Part shown: in pieces, positions 1-12,300 of the stretch
Position numbering within the stretch: the stretch's first letter is position 1
Layout of the letters: the number at the start of each line of letters is the position of its first letter
Assembly: GCF_000247695.1 (NCBI RefSeq)
Contig: NW_004624781.1
Span: forward strand, 6,191,882-6,255,881
DNA length: 64,000 bases
Reading direction: 5' to 3'
Source: Heterocephalus glaber
Taxonomy: Eukaryota; Chordata; Mammalia; Rodentia; Bathyergidae
Notes under the pieces: model-generated
The model's database searches: none
Seen by the model: only the letters and a program-made list of their open reading frames with translations
Told to the model about the DNA's origin: nothing
Made by a program: the position numbers and the translations under genes

Positions 1-303
1 CCCAGGCTATATATGTATTTGGAATCAACTGGCAGCTGACCATCTAGAAAAAGGCGGGGGGGGGGGGGCATTTTATGAATAAAAACCAAACACTCCAGTT
101 AGAAAGGGGGGAAGATCTATAACTATTAACTAACGTTCCTCTTAATTGTAAGGACTATTACCAAATAAGCAAAGTTAAACTGCCCAAACTGTCAACACTA
201 TGAATACAACCTTTGGAACAAATTTTGAAGAAATTAAGATGTTAGCAAATATTTTCATGAAAACATGAAATTTAATAAAAGTTAAGAATTTCAGGATACT
301 CAC

Positions 304-375
304 AAGGAGAAATTTCAGTTCTCTGTGAAGATGATCCAGGCAACCTCTGGGCTCTCCTGATTCCACTTTGATATT
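304..375 (-). CDS. ZWILCH: ZWILCH exon 8 (last one inside the window)
   Basis: It has 24 codons with acceptor CTTTTTAG and donor GTGAGT. The translation is [11 protein letters not shown] then [10 protein letters not shown]. The next exon would lie to the left of base 1. Confidence 0.93.
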
Positions 376-3300
376 CTAAAAAGTATCCAAGTCAGTTTTC
401 ACTGATAAGCCCATCTTCTCTTCATAGGGGTCAGTTACTTGAATTCCAAACCATCCACACATTTTAAAAAAAATCTCTTCATTACACTCCTAAAAAACCA
501 AGTGTGTACTATCCTAGCCAGAGGTCAAAGTTTTTCAAACCTAACACCTTATAAAAAGTACATGTTGGGCCAGGGATGTAGCTCAGTGGTGCTGTACCTG
601 TGCAAGGTCCTGAGTTCAATCCCCAGTACCAGGAAAAAAAAAAGGTACATATCAATGTATGTAAATCCCTATTACAGGAAAAGCCTAAGAGTATAATTAT
701 CTGGGCAGGGACTTAGCTCAGTGGGGCCATACCTGCCTTCCAAGCACAAGGTCTTGAGTTTGATCCCCAGTACAAGAAAAGAGTATAATTATCTATAATT
801 CCATAACCCCAAGGGAACCACTGTTAATATATATATTTTATTTTTATTTATTTATTTTTGGTACTGGGGATTGAACTTGGGTCCTTACGCTTGCGGAGCC
901 GGTAGCAAAACCACTGAGCTAAATCCCCGGCCTATATATATATTTTAAAAACAGGCTTCTATGTATACTTTTTAAAAAAGCAGTTGTGTATATTACTTCG
1001 TATATTTTCTTTTTTTGCCAAATAAGAAGAATTTCTTGTCATTATTATTAATATTTTGAGACAGGGTCTTAGTTCATTGAGCTTTTTTTTTTGGTACTAG
1101 GGATCGAACTTGGGACCTTGCACTTTCGAGGCAAGCGGCGGAACCACTGAGCCAAATCCCTGGCCTCAGGGTCTTATTTCAGGCTGGACTTGAACTCATA
1201 ATGTAGCCTAGGGTGGCTCTGAACTCATGGCAATTCTCCTGCCTCAGCCTCTCAAGTGGTGGGATCACAGGTGTGCGCCAGCACACCTAGCTCTTTCCCT
1301 CGTTATTATTATGTACAATTTAGGTTGGGCACAATGATGCATGTCTATAATCCCAGTTACTCAGGAAGCTGCGGTAGGAGGATCACAAGTTTGAGGCCAG
1401 CCTGGGCAATTTAATGAGACCCTGTGTCTAAATTTAAAAAAAAATTTTAAAAGAGAAAGTTGAGGGTACAGCTCATTGATACAGTGCCCTTGAGTTCAAC
1501 CTTCCAGTACCACCTCCCAAAAAGCCATATAAACACAAAACGAACAACAAAAAGAAACAAAAACGTTTTATAAACCCTATATAACATTTCATCATGGAAA
1601 TTCTATTTTCCTGTTGAAAATTCAGGTTTTGTTTTCAGTATTTCAGAAACACAGCTGTCTCACTGCACCAAATATCTTGTATGTAAATTGTTATCAATTC
1701 TGACTTGTTTTCTCTTCTTTTTTTTGTTATTTTTGAGATAGAGTCTCCCTATGTAACCCAGGTGGCCTTAAACTGGTGATCCTCTTGCCCCAGACTCTTA
1801 AGTAGCTAGGATGGTAGGTATGTGCCACCATGCTTGGCTTAATTCTGACAAATCCCCTAAGACAGATTCCTAGAAATGTAAACACACGGTGAAAGTGTTT
1901 AATATCATAACATTTCTCAACGGGTCATAGAGGTTAAGTCATTTTGAGAATTCTACTTGTGTTCTCCCTCAACAGACTCATTAACCAGGCAAAATTCTTA
2001 AGTTCCACAATTGTGGGGTTGGGAGCAATTGGCAGATCAGCTCTCTGGCAAAACCTCCTCCGAGGTCCTGTAAGCCCTCAGGGGCAAGCAAGGCCTTCAG
2101 AGTGGTCCAGCCTCACACCCAGGGACCATGAGCCTGGCAGCACACAGCACCGGCCACAAGCCAGCAAAGTACTATCTAGCAGCCCACGGACCAAGGAGAA
2201 AACAGGGCGTCTCCTACCAGAATGGCAGTTGAAGAGAGTGGAGGGACTTGAAGCATCTCATCCACAGGGCTCCAGGAAATATCCAGAGTGATGGTCGTGT
2301 GTGATGGGGTGACATAGTCATCTAAGACACTGGACTTAAAGAGCTCATACTGTGCAAAGCCTTTGGCCATTACCTGAAAGAGTGTACCCAGCACACACTT
2401 AGCTGAGTCGTCACAGTATCCATGATCAAAACCACTTTTGACACTTGTCCCAAAAGAAAAAAAGCACCATACCAATACTTTCATTCCAAATGGAAAAACA
2501 AGACAATTCTTTGAAGCCACAAACAGCTGACAGCCAGGAAGGCACAGACAGTCCAACCTCTATGTCCCTGAGTTCTTCATCCATGGCTTCTACCATCCAT
2601 GGATCAACCGAGATCAAGACTACACAACAAAGACAGTGTCTGTACAGCCTTTTCTCTTATCATTTCTGAACAATACAATAGCAACTATTTACAAACAATT
2701 TACATTACAGGTGTTTTAGCAAAGTAGCAACGGGAGCACTATATAAGACAGTGTGCATCAGTTATATGCAGACACCACACCACTTTATATAAGGGACTTG
2801 AGCATAGCAGAGCCTGAACCTATCCCCTATGCATACATAGGGATGACTGGATCTTAGTTTATACAAAAATAAAACATTTTGACACTATAGAAAAATACTC
2901 AGTCATAGTAAGGGTGGAAAAAAAACCTTTTAAACTAGGAAAGTAGGTCAATAACAGCTTGAAGAAGATAACAGAAGAAAAAAAGAGAAAATAACAGAAG
3001 AAAAATACTCACTGCAGACAAGTGATGTCTTTTCTTGTGTGAATTTTTTAGGTTTTCCAGACTTGGAAAATAATTTTTATCAGCTTAAGATATGAAAGAA
3101 AGAAAAAAATGTAAAGATACAATTCAAAATTATAATGGTAGAGCTCAAAAATTATAATCTCTTAAATTCTGAGGATGCCATAACTCAGTACCAATCATTG
3201 TTGAAACTAAATTTTAAATCACAGAAAAGGAGATGTTTATTTTTTTTAAAATGAAAGCAGAACAAAGGTTAATAACATCATCAAAAGTATAATTAAACAG

Positions 3301-6300
3301 CCAGGCATGGTGGCGCATGCCTAGAGTCCCAGCCACTTGCTGAGGTGGGAAGATTACTGGTGCCCAGGAGCTGGAGACCAGCCAGCCTGGGCAACACAGG
3401 GAGACCCTATCTCAAAAAAAAAACAAAAAGAAAAAAGAAGAAAGAAAAAGTGAAAAATATAACTAAATGCCCATTTGAGAATGGAATTATAATTGGATTT
3501 TTTTTGTTTTTGTTGGTACTGGGAATTGAACTCAGGATCTTGCGCTTGCGAGGCAGGCGGCAGAATCACTGAGCTAAATCCCCAGCTGTAACTTCTAACA
3601 TATATGGGCATGATTTTAAAAATACAATGAATGTTCCATAAAAAACTGATTATAGGATTTAGCTCAGTGGTTCTGCCGCCTGCCTCGCAAGCACAAGGTC
3701 ATGAGTTCGATCCATAGAAGTTACACATTCAATTCAACTGATCAACAAAATTTCCACTGTACATCTTCCTTTTATCAATTTTCAGTAAAAACCACAAAAC
3801 AATTACTATGCAAATAAATACACACACACAAAGTACAGAGGGAGCATTCACCTTTACAACTGACGGCATATAAGACAATTCCTGTAATGCTGTCACCAGC
3901 AATGACAAGCTCAGCTCCTAGCCAACAGGTGTCTTCGGGATCCGAGCTGTCGCATCTGACCCAAAGGGGAGGGAGGGCAGTAACTGGCCGCTCAATCTTC
4001 AAATGGGTCATGTTAGGATTGTGAGCCATGGTGTAGAGCCCAATGAACTGCCTTGAAAATAAGAGTAAGAAAGAAATTACCTACCATTTTGGGCTCACAG
4101 TGCAGCTCAGGGGTAGAGCATATGTGTGGCATACTCAAGGCCCCACGTTTGATCCCTAGCATCACACACACACAAAAATATTCTTTTAAAAAGATACCAT
4201 GAAGGAAGGGCCACATCGAAACAACAAGCTGGAAATGAAGTGGTCAGATGCACAAATATAAATGGATATGTACCTCGCCCAGAGGAGAGAGAACGGAACT
4301 TACCAAGCTGACAAAAACGCACACCAGAAAGTGACAACGTGACTAGCAAACAACCAGCCACAAAACTGAGTGCAACTGGGTAGGAGGAACTATACAGGCA
4401 GGGAGCTCAACCTGGCAAAGACGGGGGTCAGCAGGAATAGAAGCAGGGTGTGAGATAAGCTAGCAAAGTAAGTGGAGCCAACAGCTGTAACAGAAGGTGC
4501 CCAAGATCACAGGTCACTGGGGGCCTTAAGGAAACCTGATTATAAGCTCTCAATTGGATAACAGTATTGTCATAATGCTAAACTTCCAGATTTTTTTTTT
4601 GAGACTGGATCTCGGTACACAGTTCAGGCCAGCCTCAAACTCACAGTGCTATTCCTGCCTCAACCTCCCAAGGGCTGGGACTATAGATGTGTCCCCACTA
4701 CTCCTGGTCCCAAGTTCCAGATTTTGATCATTGTTTTTTTGTTACATAAAAAAGTAGTTCTTGCTCTTAAGAAATACAGCAATACCTTGGTTCACAAGTG
4801 CTTCTTTTTGCAAACGATTCAGTTTGCAAACAAAAGTGTTCAGCAAAATTTTGTTTCTCTTTGCAAACTCGGCATTGGGTGACAAACATGACCACGGCCA
4901 TCTTCCCCACACAAACACAAACGCAGCCATTTTCCCCAAAATCTTAAGACAAATTAAGTTTGTAAACCGAGATTCTACTGTATATAATGAGGTACTTAGG
5001 GGTAAAGGAACATAATGTCTCCCAGATACTGCTTCTATTTCATTTAAAAAGCTGTGTATGTATCTAAGTAGTACATGTACATCTAGCTACCTATACATGT
5101 AAATACATACATACTATATTTCAAGTGCTACCTACATTTCATAAAGACAAAATATATAGTCATGACAGTATATCATAACATATACTATATGCAAATATGT
5201 ATAAAACTATATAGATTGCTCTGTGCTCTATCTACATGTACAGAGGAAGAGGAGAGAGAATGACAAACTGGATTCAGCAAAATGTAGATAACTGGTGAAT
5301 CGGAGTTAAGCATATAGGTGCTTCTGTACTATTCTTTTAACTTTTCCATACATTTAGTATATATCAAGGTTAAAAATTACTCAGGGCAGGGGATTTAGCT
5401 CAGTGGTTTTGCTGCCTGCTGCGCAAGCGCAAGGACCCAAGTTCAATCCCCAGTACCAAAAAAAATTACTCCAAAATGTGGCTTAATTTTCAAAGAGAAA
5501 AAACTTAATTTATTATCAATATTTTCAAAGAGATGAAAACTTAATTTATTATCAATAGATGTTCAGGAAAGGAATTTCTAAAGGATTTTACTTCCAAAAG
5601 AAAGTACAATAATCCCAAAAGGAAGATCTGAAATGCAAGAAAAAAATAGCAAAGAAATGACAAGCATATGGCTCAATCTAAACCAACACTGGCTGAAGAA
5701 ATTAATATGAACAATGTTCAGTCATTATGGAGAAAAGGAAAGCAGGCCACACTATGCCTTCAACTCAAGAAGTCATGTGAAGAAAGAGACTGGTTAATGC
5801 AGTAATGTAAATGTTTTTGAAACTTCTACCAAGCAAAATGAAAGTCACTGTGTGAATACTGTGACAGTAGTTATCATTCTCTAACATTATTTCATGGCTC
5901 CACTTTGCAGAGCTCCTTGATGGCCAGGACTCTGTCTCCTCATACAGACGGCTACATCTCAGGGAAGCAGAAGTGAAGCTCCTGGGCAGTCAGAGGTGGC
6001 AGGCTCTGCCCAGGGCACACTGGCATCCTGGTGGGTAACTTACAATGGCACAGGAGAGTTCTGTGTTGTGGGGCTTTTACCACCCATTGCCAGACCCACT
6101 AAATGCCAGCAGCTCATCTGGGTCAGCAGGACAACCAAAATACCCCCAGATACTTCAGATGGCCACTGCGTGTGGCAGTAGCCTGGTAGCGGACCTCCTG
6201 GGTAGTAAATGAAGGCTCCGATATGTCACTCGTGAGGAATTTGGTTTCTCATGAAGCACTGAAGAAACAGCAAAGGGGTTTTAAGCAGGGGAGCAAGGTG

Positions 6301-9300
6301 ATCAGGTGTTTGCAAACAATGGTCTGGGAGCAGTGACGAAGAAAGGCCAGAGAGGAACCATCTTAGACACATGCAAAACAGTTAACGTGCAAGGACAAGA
6401 ACTGGCAGAGAAGGGTGGAGAAAGGTAACTGCAGTCTTCGTCACGTTCGGGATAGCTGTGTGATATCATGCAGAGCGACCCTCAGAGAGCTGGGTGAACA
6501 CATCTTGGGGAGAAGAGAGTTATCTGGGCTGATATATTTGTTCATGGTTTATAAGTATGCGTCAATTTAAATCCTATCCTCCATCGCTACCCTTACACTC
6601 AGAAAAACTTACCTCGCTTTCCCAAGTGGTAAAGCAAGTGGCCCAACATTTTCACCGGCAGAGAAATCAGAAATAGCAGTTTCTTCAGATTGCAGTTCTT
6701 CAACATGACTTGTTTCTTCCTTTTCTAAAGGCTGGAAAAGGGCTTTAAATTATTTAACCAGGCAAAAGAGAGTTTAAGATAGTGGGCCACTCTTTACTAT
6801 GCGAGGCAGTATCTTACAAACAGAACATAAAATATTCATTTCTATATTTCTAAGCACAGATGATTGGGTTATGGCAAGAATCACAGCCAAAAACTAGGCT
6901 GTCAGCAGCACTTCCCACTGTCCCCTAAAAAGATGCTAACTTAACTGCTGTTGGTCCAGGAAGCATCTGATACATTCAGAGAAGTACAACAATGAGGTAA
7001 AGATAAAGTACTAAGGGAAACCCATGGGGGAGCCCCAGATTTCACTGGATTTCTCATTCCCTAGACTGGAAGAACACATTTCTGGGAAGTGACCTCAGAT
7101 CCACCACGCTCACTTCTTATATCAATTCCTCTTGGGGCTACCAGTTCTCACTGGTGTTACAGGGCTCTAATAATCTGCTTATTTACAAAATAGTTAAATA
7201 GCTCAGCCTTGGAAAGAATAACAGTAGAGCTAACATTTCTTACTAGTACTAGGTACTGTTATCTAAATTATCTTTATTCTTTATAAAAATACTGAGATAA
7301 GACGCTCTCATTGGCCGGGCATGATCGTGCATGCCTGCAATGCCAGTACTTGGGAGGCTGAGTCAGGAGGATGGCTATGAGTTCAAGGCCAGCCTGAACT
7401 ATATAATGAGTCCCTGTTTCAAAAATAAAGACCACTATCATTATCCCTAATTAACAGGTACGAAAACAAAGGTACCACCTATGATGACAAGTGCTACATG
7501 GCAAAGCCATCATCTGAACCCAGTAGCTCTCAATCGTGGTACATCCCTACCACAGGATACCCCTCAGCAATAAGACGAAATGAGCTATTAATACACTCTG
7601 GATGGATCTTAAAGGCCTTATACTAAGTGAAGGAAGACAAACTCAAATGGTGATTCCATTTGTGACACTACTGAAAAGACAAAACCACAATGCAGAAGGG
7701 TTTGGTGGTCACCAGCAGGGGGCATGAGATTACAAAGGACCAGCTGAGAGTGTTGGGGAAGTAGAACTGTTCTATATCCCAACTGTTGGAGAGTACAATA
7801 ATCTATGCATGCACAGAACTGGACAGCAAAAGAAAAAAGTCAGTTTTACTGAGTTAATGATAATGTTTCTTTTTCTCAATGAAACTACTAGAAAATTTAA
7901 AATTATATATGGTTCACATTATATTTCAACTAGACAGCAGTGTACTTATTCCTGAAAGAACCAGTATCCACTTCCACTAATACAGCAGAAAAATGTGTAT
8001 GCTTGAAATTATTCCCAAAGAACAACATTTGGTTACCAAAGAGTAAATGACCACACAACCCAAGCACTGCTTACCACTTTTTCCATGATGAATACAAAGT
8101 CATTTTCACTTAAAATATTTTTAATAGGGTTTGGCTGACCCTTGCTGATCAATTGCACTTGAACATCAGCCTGTTAAAAACAAATGCCAACCAATGTCAT
8201 ACAAAGATGTAAATATATTTGTACAAACATTTAAACACATAAGGACTAGTTCTATGCAAGTGACTGGAAAAGAGAACTTGAACAAAACATAAATTTCAAA
8301 ATAAGCCTTAATTAGTTGCAGCCCATGTTATTTTTCGTGTATAGAAAGTCAACTAGCTCTCATACCTCTCGTTGCTCATGCTTCAAGGCCCACCTGACAT
8401 ATACAGTGCCCTGTAAAGCATCCCTTTGCTTTGGACCACACTACAGTCCTTGTTCCTATTCTCACTATATTAACTGCTATATTTCACCATTTCTTCTAAT
8501 TGTACATTTATAAAATTTTAAAACTTTTAACATGTCAGCTTGCAGGAATTGAAGACTTTCATTAAATCCAAAATATTTACTTTAGGAAAATAGGCCAGGG
8601 ATTCAGCTCAGTGGTTTCGCTACCTGCTTCACAAGTGCAAGGATCTGAGTTCAATCCCCGGCACCAAAAAAACCCACAAAAACAAAAAACAAAATATTTA
8701 CTTTAGGAAAATATACAAACACAGCTTAAAAAAAAACTGCCCATAATTCTACTGCCTAGGATAATCGCTACTGTTATTAGCCTGGTTGGCTTATAATGTT
8801 GCCAGCTCTCTTTCGAAGGCATATAAATCTTTTTCAAATTTTAATTAGTACATGTTAGCAATACATGATTCTATACATTGTGGGGGGTTGGTACACATAC
8901 ATAACCCAGCTCCATACTTTTTATGTCCCCTTCTCCTCCTTTCCCTTCCACCTTCCTCCATCCCTTGGTCTCCTTCCCATATGCAACCAATCTACCTCCC
9001 TATCTCTTATTATCTTTCTTTTATTTTACTCTTTACTTATATTTGCATTTCTTATATAAGAGAAACCATGTGATAGTTAAGCTTGTGTGTTTGATTTATT
9101 TCACTTAACACAGTCATTTTTATAAATGACTCAAATGTATCCTTTATAGCAGAATAATACTCTATTGTGTATAAAGGATTACATTTTCTATATCCATACA
9201 TTTGCTGATGGACATATCCCAAGATTTAGTTATTATTAGTTATATTGCTATAAACGGGTATGCATATATCACTGTTACATGTCTTTAACTCTTGCAATTT

Positions 9301-12300
9301 CTTTTCTTCTTTTTTTTTTTTTTGGAACTGGAGATCGAACTCAGGACCTTGCACTTACAAGGCAGGCGCAGTCCCACTGAGCTAAATCCCCGGCCCAATA
9401 TGTCTTTAACTCTTTCAGGAAGATATCTAGAAGAGGAATAGCTGGGTCAAATGGAATTTTTTTTTTTTTTTTGAGACAGGATCTTGCTATTCAAGCAGGC
9501 CTCGAGCTCACAATGATTCTCCTGCATCAGCCTCCTGAGTGCTGAGATTTCAGACATGTGCCACCATGCCCAGAGAGGAATTTCTAGCTTGTTTTCTGAG
9601 GAATCTCCGTATTGATTTCCATAGTGGCTGTAGTAGTTTACATTCTAATCAACAATGTAGAAAGGTTTCTTTTTCTCAGCAGCCTCACCAGCATCTGTTA
9701 TTATTTGATTTCTTTCTTTATCTTTTTTGAGACAGAGTGCTATGTAGTTCAGACTGGCCTTGAACTATGTTGCCTAGGCTGGCCTTGAACTCATGGTGAT
9801 CCTCCTGCCTCAGGCTCCCAAGTGCTGGGATTACAGATGTGTGCCAACACACCTGGCTATTATTTATTTATTTATTTTTTTTAGTACCAGGGATCGAACT
9901 TAGGACCTTGCGTTTACTTGCAAGGCAGGCGGCAGAACAACTGAGCTAAATCCCCGGCCCTAATTATTTGATTTTTTGATGACAGTGATTCTTTCTGGAG
10001 TAAGGTGGAATTTCAGTATTGTTTTGATTTGTATTTCTTTAACAGCCAGAGATGCTGAATGTCTTTTCGTGTATTTACTGGCCATTTATACTTCTTTTGA
10101 GAAGTGTCTATTCATTTCAACTGTTTGTTTTTTGATTGGGTCTTTTATTTGGGGGAGTCTAATGTTTTGTTTTGTTTTGTTTTTGGTACCAGGGATCAAT
10201 CTCAGGACCTTGCGCTTGCGAGGCAGGCGGTGGAACCACTGAGCTAAATCCCCGGCCCCAAGTCTAATGTTTTTTGAGTTCTTTATATATTCTAGATACC
10301 AGTATTAGTCCTCTGTCTGAAAAATAGATGGCAAAACTTTTTTCCTTATGTAGGTTGTTTCTTCACTCTGTTCATTGTTTCTTTTGGTGTGCAGAAGCTT
10401 TTTAATTTGATATGATCCCATTTGTTGAGTCTCAATACTATTTCCTGTGCAACCAGGGTTCTGTTCAGAAAGTCCTTGCCTATGCCTATGACTTCAAGAG
10501 TTTTATCTTCCAGCAAGTTAAATGTTTGTTTTAATATTTAGATCTTATGGGGAGCATGGCGGCGCACACCTATAATCCCAACACTTGGGACATGAGGTAG
10601 GAGGTTCGCCACAAGTTTGAGGCCAGCCTGGGCTTTATAGTGAGTTCAAAGCTACACTGAAATTACCAAGTGAGACCCTGTCTCAAACAACAACAACGAC
10701 AAAATGATTTTTGTTTAGAGCATAGTGAGATAGGGGTTTAGATTCAATCTTCTATATGTGGACAGCCAGTTTTCCCAGCACCATTTATAAAAGAGGGTAT
10801 CTTCCTTTCAGCAGTTTTTAGCCCATCAAAGATCAGATGGCTGAATGTGCCTGGGGTTGTTTTTGCATCTTCTATTTGATCCACGTATCTGTTTTCATGC
10901 CGGTACCATGCTGTTTTTATCACTGTAGTTTTGTATACAACTTGAAGCCTCCTGCTTTGCTCGTTGCCCAGGATTGCCTTTGCTATTCTGTGTCTCTTCT
11001 GGTTCCATATTAATTTTAGATTGTTCTCTCTAGTTCTGTGAGGAATGTTGCAGGAATTCTTATTGGAACTGTATTAAATCTACATATTAACTTGGAAGTA
11101 TGGCCGTTTTGACATATTGGTTCTACAAATAGGGGCTTTTTTTTTTTTTCCTGGTTTTTTGAGACAGGGTCTTGCTATACAGTTCAGACTGGCCTTGAAC
11201 TCATTATATAGACTAGGATGGACTCAAACTCACAGCAGTCCTCCTTCCTCAGCCTCCCAAGTGCTGGGATTACAGGCATGTGCCATCACACCCAGCTTTT
11301 TCCATTTTCTTTTCTTTCTTTCTTTCTTTTTTTTTTTGGTACCAGGGATCGAACTCGGGTCCTTGCACTCGGGTCATAGCAGGCGGCAAAACCACTGAGC
11401 TAAATCCCTGGTCCTCCATTTTCTGATATTCTCTTCCATCTCCTTTTTTTCAGAGTACTATAGTTTTTATGATAGAGGCCTTTCACTTCCTTTGTTAGGT
11501 TAATTACTAAGTATTTAATTTTTCTTGAAGCTATTGTGAATGGTATTTTTCCCCTGTCTTTCTCTGTGGTTTCATTATTGGTGTACAGGAATACCACTTT
11601 TTGTTTGGCTTTTATTTTTTTTTCAGGTTGAGACAAGGTCTTGGTGTGTAGTTCCAGCTGGCCTTGAGCATGCTATGTAGCCCAGGTTGGCCTCAAACTT
11701 TGGTGATTTCCTGCACTGGCCTCCCAAGGGTTGGACTCTCCTGCTACCTAGCTGAATTGTTTATCAGTTCCAGGAGTCTTTTGGTGGAATCTTCTTCTTC
11801 TTTTTTTGGTTTTTGAGACAGGGGCTACATAGTTCAGGATGGCCTTGAACTCACTATGTACCCAAACTGGCCTCAAACTCACAGGGATCTTCCTGCCTCA
11901 GTTTCCCAAGTGCTGGGATCACAGGCCTGCGCCACCACACCCAGCATTTGGTGGAATCTTCTATGTAAAGGATCACATCATCCGCAAATAAGGATAGTTT
12001 GACTTCTTCTTTTCCCATACACACACACACACACATTTTTGGGGGCGTACCGGGGATCGAACTCAGGACCTTGCGCGTGCGAGGCAGGCAGAGGAACCAC
12101 TGAGCTAAATCCCCGGCCCCCATATATATTCTTTTTCTTTCTCATGAGGCATATAAATAAAGCTATCTAAATAAAAATGTATCTATTTAGATATCTAGTA
12201 GGATTTGGCTTAATAAAGATAAGATATTTAAGTAGTTTTATATCATGAACCTCTTTCTATGTCATTAAATGTTCTTGGGCTGCCTAATACTACACATCTA

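Larger units (their letters stand above)
8840..12036 (-). mobile_element. L1 retrotransposon remnant, 5'-truncated, minus strand
   Basis: On the minus strand the segment 11960-12020 encodes [16 protein letters not shown], the reverse-transcriptase FADD active-site motif of L1 ORF2. Reading towards lower coordinates, the rest of ORF2's C-terminal part and an L1 3' end follow to about 8840, all frameshifted and stop-filled. The L1 is interrupted by at least ten SINEs. It lies in ZWILCH intron 2, in the same orientation as the gene. It is not functional. Confidence 0.8.

Noticed and set aside
567..643. tRNA gene candidates at TAGCTCAGTGG ... GTTCGATCC sites
   Set aside because: They lack a proper anticodon stem-loop and acceptor pairing, carry A-rich tails and TSDs, and recur dozens of times. 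They are ID SINEs.
11854..12123. Reverse transcriptase open frame as a possible active L1
   Set aside because: Only a short piece around FADD is open. It is interrupted by SINEs and truncated, so it is a dead copy.
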